Below are positions 43,501-50,402 of a stretch of 64,000 nt of DNA, in pieces (the first letter of the stretch is position 1; every line of letters begins with the position of its first letter). The stretch lies in NCBI GenBank assembly GCA_964001305.1, contig CAXFAI010000013.1:1-64000 (forward strand), in the 5' to 3' direction. The notes beneath the pieces were generated by a model. That model worked only from the letters and a program-made list of their open reading frames with translations, searched no databases and was not told where the DNA came from. Both the position numbers and the translations under genes were made by a program. The stretch comes from CAJXMH01 sp964001305. GTDB taxonomy: Bacteria; Bacteroidota; Bacteroidia; Flavobacteriales_E; Vicingaceae.

Positions 43501-46500
43501 AAACAACAAAGCTGTTGTTTAAAGTTTGAGCAAATTCATTTTTAATAGAAATGGTTCCCCTTGAAATGGGAATTCGATCGATCACAATTGAGGATGGATT
43601 GTCACGGTTTTCATATTCTTCAAAGGCAGTAATTTTAAATCCAGCTCTTCTTCCATCGGTAAAAGTAGGGATGGTGTAACCGCCAATGTTTAAGAGTCCT
43701 AGCGCATCAATCGTATCTCTACCTCCAATTAAATCGAGTATAATTTGCTGCTGTCCATAAAAACGACTACTATCCTCCGCAAACACATCTAAGTTGGGAG
43801 TATTGTAACGGATAAAGTTCCGTTTTACATGAAAAGTACTTGTATCAACCCTCCATACTTGTGCCAATGAATCGTAAATAGAATCTCGCACAGTTTGCAA
43901 GGGAATATTATTGACTAGGTTAAGATTGGCGTTTGGTTGCGTATTGTTTCCAAATCTGAAATTACTTGAATTCACTACAAAAGATGGCACTTCATAATTG
44001 AGTGGTGGCAATTTGATCACATATTCTCCAGTTAGAGAATCAGTTCTAACCGTATCTTGAAAACAGGTCCGCTGGGTAGCATTAAAAATGATAGAAGCTG
44101 AACCGATGTTGTTTTTGCCTCTACCAAGACCTACAGGCAAATTTGCTTGAATTTCTCCACCGGCAACTCTTCCTCGAACAATTCTTAGCGTAGAATCAAC
44201 AAAAGGTTGAGGGATAACAACATTATCTTGAAAATCAAAAACCCCGCTTTGTGGGAAACGGCCAATTTCAAAGGTATGTCCATTCTTTTGCAAAGAAATA
44301 AAATGCTCTCCAATGGGAACCTCAACACTAAACAAGCCAGAATCATTTGTGGAAATGGGTTGATTTGCTTTTGTTGCCACAGAGCCATCCACTAAAACAA
44401 ATACATCTTCTACTGCACAAGGAGTTCCTTTAAAAACAACCGAACCCTGAACGGTAAAAGAAGAATTATCAATGAAATCAATTCCCGAAAAATTGGGATT
44501 GGTTCCGCCAATAAAAATGGTTGTATTGGCTGGAGTGAAAGTGTGTACTCCAAAAGTGGGTGTAAGGGTAAAATTGTCTCCCGTGCCTTGAAAAGGAATA
44601 AAAGGAATAAAATAACTTCCGCTTACATTGGTATAAGCCCCAGCTGTCAATTGATTTTGACTTGGAATGGTATCACTAAATACTACCGTGCCATTTAATG
44701 TTGCATGATTTCGATTGGGGATTAAAGCTACTTTTGAATAATCGTAGGCTGTACTTCCAACTCCTTCATCAAACCTCCAATAACCTACCAAATTAGTCGA
44801 TGAAGGATTGATAAATACATCATACGTTCTTTTGATTTGGGTTTTACTCAGTGCATTTTTATAAAATCGCATTTCATCGATAAAACCTTCAAAGTAGTTG
44901 CCACTTGATTCTTTTCCAATCAGTATATCATCGTTATTAAAGGTTGCAGAAGCTGGAAAGGTTTGTGTATCTGTAGAATCTCCATTCCAATAGCTGGTTA
45001 CAGTAGTTCCATTAACCACAACTGCAAGGTTAGCCCATGTAGCATAGGATTTAGACGTTGGTGTCGTTAAAGTTCTTTCAGTACCGTTAAGTGCAACTTT
45101 TAAATCTCCATTTTCAAAAAAGACCATCCATCCATTTTGACTGACGTCATATTTTGAAGCTAATACTTGTCTCCCATTTTTGTTGTAGTTTAAGCGGATA
45201 AAAGCTGTTAAAGTAAAAGCAGTGGAATGAAACTGCGTCACATCTTTCACCGATGCATAAGAGTTTGTTCCATTGAAATATGCCGACTTGCCACTTGCTC
45301 CATTCACAGAACTGGCTAAAACTTTAACGCCTTCAACTGCGGTTCCACCCCCGTAAGTTACTTGTCCATTTACGGTTCCATAAGCCAAGCGAAAACCTTG
45401 ATCGCTAGAGGTGTTTGATAAAACGGTTTGACCGGCACAATCAGAAATACCTTGAATATCATAACGATAAAGTGTATTGGCTGCGGCTGTATTGTCTGAG
45501 TAAAACTTGGTTCCAGCAGGCAAACTTGCAATTACGGTTTTATCCGTTGTATCCAATACATTGGTTCTTGTAATGTCCCAACTTTCATTTTGTCTGTTTT
45601 GGGTATTCCACTTTAAATCAATTCGATCACCAAAATCTCCATCTGTGGCAGTAATTCGTTCGTTCGGTAATGCGGAAAAGGTAGTTGAAACATCTGGCGA
45701 CAAACTTACCGTATCACTGCTTATGGATTGCACCCCATTGGTCGCACAGGCATTAAAAGCTTTTACTCGATAGGTGTACAATTCACAGGTTTGAAGTCCA
45801 TTATCAACATAAACTGTATCGTTTGCAGATACATCAATTTGAACTGTTCCCGAAGAAGAAGAACGAACTATTCGATAACCGTCTTCTGTTCCTGAATTGT
45901 CCTTCCAACGTAAGGTAATTTCTCTCGCAGAAGAATTCGTCAAGGCGTCATCTACAAGCACTTGAGTTGGAGCAGTTGGATTTCCACCACCTTCTGCTTG
46001 CAAGGTGTTTGAATAAGAAGTTCTCACCACATTGGAAGTTTTCGTAGGGCAAGTTCGAACCGCCCGCAAACGATAATAATATTGCTGGCCACTTTGTGTA
46101 CCTTGGTCTACGGTACTGTTTCCATTAGATGTTAAACTAGAAGGAGCGGAAAAATTTGGGTTTACATCTCTTTGAATTTCAAAACTTGTTGCTTCATTAT
46201 TATCAAAGTCCCAGTTTAGATTGATAGAGCCATCGCAATTTCCCGTTGAACGGAAGTTATTAAAGTTTCCACTAAAACCACTTGGGCTAAGCGTAATCGA
46301 TTTATCCAGCCCTGTTCGATAATAGGTTCCCCTTCCTGGTAAACCATAATAGGCTCGCACAAAGGCAGAAGTATTTCCTGTTCCTAGATTTGGAATCGTA
46401 TAAGAGCTTGTTGAACCAGATAAACGACCAGAACTTGTACCATTATAAAAAACTTCCCATTCTATATTTGCATCTGCTGCTGAACCACTTTTACCCCAAC

Positions 46501-47212
46501 TAATTTCAGCAGATGAACATGTACGATTGGTGATTTGAACATTGGTAGGTGATATTTCTGTTTTGAAGCTACTTGGATACAAAGTAGTTGTTGTTCGATT
46601 CACCTCATTTCTATTGGAAGTTCTCCAACAGTTATTGTTGTTACCTAGTCTCATTTGACCAGCAATTTCAAAAGTATGACCTGACGAAAAGAAGCTATTT
46701 GGTAAATTAGTAAACTTCACATGGCGAAGCGTTATTGTGCCATTTGTACTTTCCCAAAACTGATAGTTATAGTCTGTACCATACTGACTATTGGTTTTAC
46801 TCCCTGCACTTCCAGAACCACTTGGCCAATTTCCACCTGTAGCCGCAGGCATTAAAGAAACAGGCGGATTTACGGAATTATCTGCTCTTACGTCCAGTCG
46901 TGTGATGGTAGGATGTCTAGCAGCATCATGGTCGTGATAGGCAAAACGAATTTGACCGTCAATTTTCAAGTTAACGTTTAGCATATATAAGCCTGTATTG
47001 GCTTGCAGAAAAGAAATTTCTACAGATCCATCGGCTTTGTTAGGAGTAACTGTAAAATTGCCAGAAGAAACACCTACATATGTATTAATGTCGTTCGAAG
47101 GGCAGCCATAAGGTCTGTGTTGGAAACGCATACCAATACCATAATCGTATTGGGCAAAGCCATTTGCAAAAAAGACAAAAATTAAAACAAGAAGCAGTAG
47201 ATTTTTTTTCAT
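37574..47212 (-). CDS. Giant multidomain surface protein (FnIII, nested LamG, two further LamG, T9SS type A sorting domain)
   Basis: The 3212-residue protein has a signal peptide (1-21), an N-terminal Cys-containing domain (to about 205) and several fibronectin III-like units (205-590). A LamG jellyroll (about 645-800) is placed inside a carboxypeptidase-regulatory-like domain. Next come a long region of unknown fold (900-2030), an SbsA-like Ig unit near 2040 (PSPADGILDPNDDIKIKF), two LamG units (about 2095-2270 and 2300-2470), a module near 2700-2810 shared with the cadherin-repeat neighbour, and a type A sorting end (VRVYPNPFVNEVYIEIP, about 3134-3212). No protease or glycosidase motif was seen. 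Binding of sugars or matrix through LamG is likely. A promoter (TTG, 18 bases, TACTTTTA) lies at 47244-47272, so this gene probably starts the four-gene T9SS operon. Confidence 0.92.
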   Translation of the reverse strand: MKKNLLLLVLIFVFFANGFAQYDYGIGMRFQHRPYGCPSNDINTYVGVSSGNFTVTPNKADGSVEISFLQANTGLYMLNVNLKIDGQIRFAYHDHDAARHPTITRLDVRADNSVNPPVSLMPAATGGNWPSGSGSAGSKTNSQYGTDYNYQFWESTNGTITLRHVKFTNLPNSFFSSGHTFEIAGQMRLGNNNNCWRTSNRNEVNRTTTTLYPSSFKTEISPTNVQITNRTCSSAEISWGKSGSAADANIEWEVFYNGTSSGRLSGSTSSYTIPNLGTGNTSAFVRAYYGLPGRGTYYRTGLDKSITLSPSGFSGNFNNFRSTGNCDGSINLNWDFDNNEATSFEIQRDVNPNFSAPSSLTSNGNSTVDQGTQSGQQYYYRLRAVRTCPTKTSNVVRTSYSNTLQAEGGGNPTAPTQVLVDDALTNSSAREITLRWKDNSGTEDGYRIVRSSSSGTVQIDVSANDTVYVDNGLQTCELYTYRVKAFNACATNGVQSISSDTVSLSPDVSTTFSALPNERITATDGDFGDRIDLKWNTQNRQNESWDITRTNVLDTTDKTVIASLPAGTKFYSDNTAAANTLYRYDIQGISDCAGQTVLSNTSSDQGFRLAYGTVNGQVTYGGGTAVEGVKVLASSVNGASGKSAYFNGTNSYASVKDVTQFHSTAFTLTAFIRLNYNKNGRQVLASKYDVSQNGWMVFFENGDLKVALNGTERTLTTPTSKSYATWANLAVVVNGTTVTSYWNGDSTDTQTFPASATFNNDDILIGKESSGNYFEGFIDEMRFYKNALSKTQIKRTYDVFINPSSTNLVGYWRFDEGVGSTAYDYSKVALIPNRNHATLNGTVVFSDTIPSQNQLTAGAYTNVSGSYFIPFIPFQGTGDNFTLTPTFGVHTFTPANTTIFIGGTNPNFSGIDFIDNSSFTVQGSVVFKGTPCAVEDVFVLVDGSVATKANQPISTNDSGLFSVEVPIGEHFISLQKNGHTFEIGRFPQSGVFDFQDNVVIPQPFVDSTLRIVRGRVAGGEIQANLPVGLGRGKNNIGSASIIFNATQRTCFQDTVRTDSLTGEYVIKLPPLNYEVPSFVVNSSNFRFGNNTQPNANLNLVNNIPLQTVRDSIYDSLAQVWRVDTSTFHVKRNFIRYNTPNLDVFAEDSSRFYGQQQIILDLIGGRDTIDALGLLNIGGYTIPTFTDGRRAGFKITAFEEYENRDNPSSIVIDRIPISRGTISIKNEFAQTLNNSFVVSPTDTNRFNGVYDYQFTVGPANATENLLDTNLSFTQSLEVELVTNNGTVQWLPNPNNSPLVARVLGAVPLGGTFATLGPQVVTMVLRDPPGSESFATWEQGVSQTNSVSFNVTAGAAAFTENSIKAGTAFSLSDPIGVISIDSEVSATARTGVSVESSIGAGGEFIESTTLNTSVSTGNGIEFVGADADIFIGRSMNMDFGLSNLITLVDEAQCGNPNVSCVGSAFQVSPTKRLKFARKKSMYVVPGGYGTEFFYTQRSIEEFVIPNLELLRNNYLDSAVKANGQPLYTKYITSGPDYGKSNDDPTLTAAGSTAPAQFRSLTPDHELNTAEDSAGLSYQFHGYEVTTRTYNVREVQFGRNSITGQLEVGYVTVPKTETIIEGVDSVWWYNQQIRLWVDALARNEREKVEAMSKPPMKNISISSGVNLSESETTVKDTTTTINWSANLSAQAAVEVKSEVGGSGLGASAGMKVSLSTNGNASFRTAVSNTISYTLKDSDGDDVTSIDVFKGKDGFSPSFSVRGGQTSCPYQDSTTTKYYLPGTKIDNATIPTEDPGLSVFPSNLANIPANSPGVFNLTLQNPTSFDNVYSLKVLEGTNPNGAIIKVDGLDPNRDFAIPANSSINKQLTIERGPAAIEYDSIVILLHSVCQFASGTAAFKDIYDEVSISASFLPSCTELQISAPDNQFVFNSNFNGALPITIDNYDINYSGLYKIDLQYKPSSQSAWRTLPTAWYKDSADVRAQFQAGDSSALIIPRGQSFIQYDFDFVPFIDQSYQFRAVSECRIPGNPNKVEFSEVVGGIVDRTKPSPFGTPSPADGILDPNDDIKIKFNEPIEAGSLTLQNFQLTGVTNGQALRNDKAIRFDGTNDYLEIANGLNSFEGSFTVEFWAKRNQIGLAQTILSQGSSANNTFSIGFTASDSIQLQLGNRTFTSTYVENELGKWKHYTISYDEENLTVDIVVRFGATTKSAISNNFFGNYNNSGKTFIGKSASSNANYFNGSIHELRIWTSYLSAAEIAARMGVSLSGREPSLAAYYPMNEGRGSVVVDKARMRNAQFFAEWEINPSSSSLALDGVNQYAIVDTAGTIAISNTEDFTLEFWFKTNGGRRMSMLSNGSGQELSTDINTNGWNIEMDANNRIQLWNQGLNFEAVSADFADGNWHHFALVVNRLANVTAYVDGLQQNSMAASAFNGFGAPKLAIGARFSESGTQQSIDQFFHGNLDEVRIWNSARLAESIELDRYNRLSGDEFGLLAYFPFETYSSLQGVAVLTPNYQGQSQQAYTLAVPNGANLSSQTAAIALQRPVQSVGFTWNVNNDEIVISPTDHPSNIENVTLTVSVKDVLDLQGNAMESTKSWIAFVNKNQVVWQDVEKNLSKEFNDTLTFTSKVVNSGGEVQRFSITNLPFWLTASPSSGSIAPLSTQTITFTVNQSLNIGTFSEDILLNTDFGFDEKLLVNVKVKKTAPSFAFNPALYQNSMSIIGQIRINGVVSANEDDKLIAYINNEIRGVADLQYMPTYDKYMAFLDVYSNSADSISFKIWNSAKGELHTKIVPNIYFVTNGLVGTPVSPQYFDAEDNILKPIALKQGWNWVSFPMYSRKMSQLQSFFEGLNFADGDLIKTIGNNSFAQYGTNTGWTGNLSVTGLKAESSYLLHISQADTLDFEGFAIDPDTLPINLVAGWNRIGFVSLKNLSINTALGNYNAQNGDLIKSQQQFAFYDQNLGWIGSLKTLEPTKGYLLSTTTASSFVYPRTGLLRLKDLSEVPVELPTIKGYSLNPNEFEASTSAIVSLEACETILQDSNIVLVAFNQGELRALSGPAEKINDELGYRYFITAYGHGNESYDFALLNLENMEQSKLKGNLSFQKNALVGTAKNPFSLSLAEGVDCPEIEASKPLNTSVRVYPNPFVNEVYIEIPSEMSENTKLSLIDEFGRILIQENTNGQSFIKWTLGDEGGEGLPSGVYHIRIQDGENFNIQKIIKL

Positions 47213-47243
47213 GGCTCAATGAAGCATTAAAATTTCATGGCCA

Positions 47244-47272
47244 TAAAAGTATAGTGAGAAAGGATTGACCAA
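47244..47272 (-). promoter_or_regulatory. Promoter of the giant T9SS operon
   Basis: The minus strand reads TTG, 18 bases, TACTTTTA, close to the phylum's -33/-7 pattern. It is 32 bases before the ATG of the 3212-residue protein. The operon would run to 30724. Confidence 0.5.
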
Positions 47273-47334
47273 CTCAAAAACAGAAAAAAAGGCATCTTAA
47301 CTTCGTCTTAACCCTTTTTATATTATTTTGTTTT

Positions 47335-50187
47335 TCAAATACTTACAAGGTAGTCATACAAGCTATCCTTTGTTGTTAAATTCAATATTTTACGCAATTT
47401 GCTTCTCGCAACATCTACAGATGGAGGAGTTATATTTAAGAATTCAGCAATTTGTTTTGAGCTAAAACCTAGTTTTATAAGTGATGCTAATCGAATTTGC
47501 CCTTTGGTTAATTGGGGATGTTTTGCACGAAGTTTTTGAATAAATTCATCATCCACATTCGTAAAACGTTTTTTAAATTCTACCCAGTCTTGCTTTTCAT
47601 TTAAGCCAAATTTGACCATTCGCTCAAGGTTAGCCGTATCTTGATTACTATCTACCTTTTTGAGGTTTTCCTTAATCTCTCTCAACAAATTATTTTTTTC
47701 GATAACCTCAAGCGTATAGGTAGTTAATTCTCTTTTATTTTTTGTTATCTCTTTATTTAGGCCACCAATCTTTAGCTCCGCAAGCTTAATTTTCTGCTCA
47801 TTAACCTCTCTTTGAAGCTTCCTAAACTGAAAAAACTTCATAATTCTATAACCTAAGTAGAGCAAGGAAAGTAAGATTAAAGCCCTTACCCAAATTATTT
47901 CATGCCAATTTGGGACCAAGTAAAAGCGGGTTTCGGCAATCTTATCACTTTCTATACCCTGACTGTCAATTGCTTTAATTTTTAAAACATAGCTCCCTGG
48001 GTCTAAATTGGTATAATTGATTATTCTTAAAAAACCATTGTTTTGCCATTCTTCGTCATAGCCCTCTAGTTTATATTTAAAGCGAATAAGTTCTGGTGCA
48101 GTAAAAGAAGGAGCAGTGTAGATGAAACTAATATCTCGATATTGAGGAGCAATTCTATTTTCGTCTTGAGGAATAAAAGTAGAGTCTTTTAGCTTAATTG
48201 AATTGATGAGTATGGACTCAATCTTTTCGGCTTTAAATTTCTTCTTGGGATTAAATCTAGAAACACCCTTCATGGTCGGGTAAAACAGGCTACCATCTTC
48301 AAGCTGACAACTAGAAGGCTGAAACCCTCCATTGGTTTCTGTATTACTCATACCATGAGAGCTATTGTATACCTTACACTTTACAAGCTCAATAGCTCCC
48401 GTTGCCACATCAATTAGGTCTTGTTTCTTAGCTTTAAAAACCCCTCGATTACAACTCATCCATAAATTACCTTGCGAGTCCTCATTGATACTCGAAATCA
48501 GGTTATCAAAAAGTCCTTTCTCTTTATCTATGGTATAAAAATGATATCCTCTTTTGAGTATTAATCCTTTACCGTATGTGCCAATCCACAGATTATCAGC
48601 AGTATCAAAAAACATGCATCTAATCGAACTATTTTCAAGCTCCTTTATTCCTTTTAGGGCATAGCTTTTGTCCGTATTTGTTTCATAAATAATAACCCCA
48701 TCTCCTTGAGTCGATAAATAAATTTTATCTTGATGCACAACTATTTGTGAAATCCTGGCTTTTTTTAAATCCTCTGAAATTAAGGTCTGCCAGATATTGT
48801 TTTTGAATTTAAAAAGTCCTCCTTGGTCATTTCCAATTAATAAGCAACTATCAACAGGGTCATAAAACATTGCATTGACCAAGTCGCTTTTCGCAGGCCA
48901 ATTAAATATTTGCTCAACAGGCTTATTCTGTGAAAAATTCCAATAAAAAAGACCTTCTCCAAAGGTGCCAAACCAAAGCTCTTTTTCATTTCCGGCAATT
49001 GACCAAACACCCGAAAGTACTCCTAAAGAGTCTGGAAGCTTTTTTATTTCTCGATTAGTTGCATTATAATGATAAACCCCTCCTCCATTAGTTGCTATTA
49101 ATAATTGGTTCTTTTTGTATTCATAAATCGGTAAAATGGATTTTGAACTCAGTTGAGAACTATCACTTAAAGACTCAACTAGGTTCTGAGAAAATTTCAA
49201 TAACCCTCCTCCATTTATACCCACCCATATATTATCCGACCTATCTTTAAATAGAGCACTAACACTTCCATTCTCCAAACCCATCCCTTTATCCCATTGC
49301 TTCAATTCCTTTTTCGCCAAACGAAATACACCACTGTTATGCGTCCCAAACCACACTTCCTCATCGTCAGCTATTAGTTGTTTGGAAGAAAGCTCTTTAT
49401 TAACAATACTTAGTGTGTCTTGAATTGCTAATTCTTCTCTATTGATAATAAAAACTGCCTTTCTATTTGCATATAAAAGTGAACCTTGTTGAGTTAAATT
49501 CAAAGCTTTCCCTTGAATAGGAAATTCACTACCTATTACTTTTTGCAGAAGAGTATCTGGTCTCTTTAGCATAAAAACCCCTTCTGAGGTAGCCATCCAA
49601 ATTTGGTTTTTTTCATCAACTATGGCTTGCTCAAGAAGCACTTTGTTGGGAAAAACATTATTAGGATTAAAATAAATGCTATCGTCATTTAAAATGCAAA
49701 TACCTTTATCATGAATGAGCACTCCTATTTTATCTTTCTCAAATTGAAATATGCTATTCACGCCATTTCCAGGCAATCCGTTATTCACGGTAAAATGTTT
49801 CACTTTACCTTTTTTATATCGAAAAAGTCCGTTGTTTTCTGTACCTAACCAAATGGCACTATCATAAGACTCAAACAAAGTAATGACTCTTTCGTAAGCC
49901 AGTTTAGGATGCTCTATTTTCTCGAAAGTAAGTCCGTCAAAGCGACATACACCCCCAAAGGTTCCAATCCATAAGTAACCATCTTTAGCTTGAATTATCG
50001 TATTAATAGAGTTTTGAGGTAAGCCCTCTCGGCTTGTCCAATGTTGAATGCTATAATTTGAAGAACTACTATATTCCTGATGGGAATTTCTAGAAGGTTG
50101 ATTAGACTCTTCAGAAACAAAGCCACTTGCATTCAGTGAAAAGCAAACAAATACAATGAAGAAACTCTTTAAAACTCGAATAACCAT
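47335..50187 (-). CDS. Membrane-spanning two-component propeller regulator with HTH output
   Basis: The 950-residue protein has a signal peptide or anchor (1-23), a 14-blade-type Reg_prop propeller (about 50-650; blades show WIGTFGGVCRFDG, WLGTENNGLFRY, WVGINGGGLLKF), a Y_Y_Y domain (about 690-755, FKYKLEGYDEEWQ), one membrane helix (about 770-790), a coiled coil (800-850) and a C-terminal LuxR-like HTH (LTKGQIRLASLIKLGFSSKQIAEFLN near 905-930, ending at 950). There is no histidine kinase or receiver domain, so the periplasmic sensor is fused directly to the DNA-binding part. It lies just upstream of the giant T9SS proteins on the same strand, which makes them candidate targets (inference). 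Confidence 0.9.
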   Translation of the reverse strand: MVIRVLKSFFIVFVCFSLNASGFVSEESNQPSRNSHQEYSSSSNYSIQHWTSREGLPQNSINTIIQAKDGYLWIGTFGGVCRFDGLTFEKIEHPKLAYERVITLFESYDSAIWLGTENNGLFRYKKGKVKHFTVNNGLPGNGVNSIFQFEKDKIGVLIHDKGICILNDDSIYFNPNNVFPNKVLLEQAIVDEKNQIWMATSEGVFMLKRPDTLLQKVIGSEFPIQGKALNLTQQGSLLYANRKAVFIINREELAIQDTLSIVNKELSSKQLIADDEEVWFGTHNSGVFRLAKKELKQWDKGMGLENGSVSALFKDRSDNIWVGINGGGLLKFSQNLVESLSDSSQLSSKSILPIYEYKKNQLLIATNGGGVYHYNATNREIKKLPDSLGVLSGVWSIAGNEKELWFGTFGEGLFYWNFSQNKPVEQIFNWPAKSDLVNAMFYDPVDSCLLIGNDQGGLFKFKNNIWQTLISEDLKKARISQIVVHQDKIYLSTQGDGVIIYETNTDKSYALKGIKELENSSIRCMFFDTADNLWIGTYGKGLILKRGYHFYTIDKEKGLFDNLISSINEDSQGNLWMSCNRGVFKAKKQDLIDVATGAIELVKCKVYNSSHGMSNTETNGGFQPSSCQLEDGSLFYPTMKGVSRFNPKKKFKAEKIESILINSIKLKDSTFIPQDENRIAPQYRDISFIYTAPSFTAPELIRFKYKLEGYDEEWQNNGFLRIINYTNLDPGSYVLKIKAIDSQGIESDKIAETRFYLVPNWHEIIWVRALILLSLLYLGYRIMKFFQFRKLQREVNEQKIKLAELKIGGLNKEITKNKRELTTYTLEVIEKNNLLREIKENLKKVDSNQDTANLERMVKFGLNEKQDWVEFKKRFTNVDDEFIQKLRAKHPQLTKGQIRLASLIKLGFSSKQIAEFLNITPPSVDVARSKLRKILNLTTKDSLYDYLVSI

Positions 50188-50349
50188 AATTTCTATTACA
50201 AGAATAGTAAAGCATTTGCTATGAAAATAATTTACTATTCTAAAAAGGTGATTAAGTCAGAAGAAACCTAGTCCAAGTATAATAGTCAGCTACTATACAT
50301 TGACTTTATTCTTATTAGAGATTTCAATAAATACAAAGTTAGCAATCAA

Positions 50350-50377
50350 AAAAAGTCGAGTGTTTACTCGACTTTTT
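50350..50377 (-). terminator. Intrinsic terminator after the GloVer-repeat gene
   Basis: A perfect 12-bp stem (50350-50361 with 50366-50377, core GTCGAGT/ACTCGAC) has a 4-base loop and a T run on both strands. It lies 25 bases beyond the stop at 50403. The remaining 160 bases up to the regulator start hold no other recognisable element. Confidence 0.92.
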
Positions 50378-50402
50378 ATTGAAGAATGAATAGAAGATTG
50401 TC

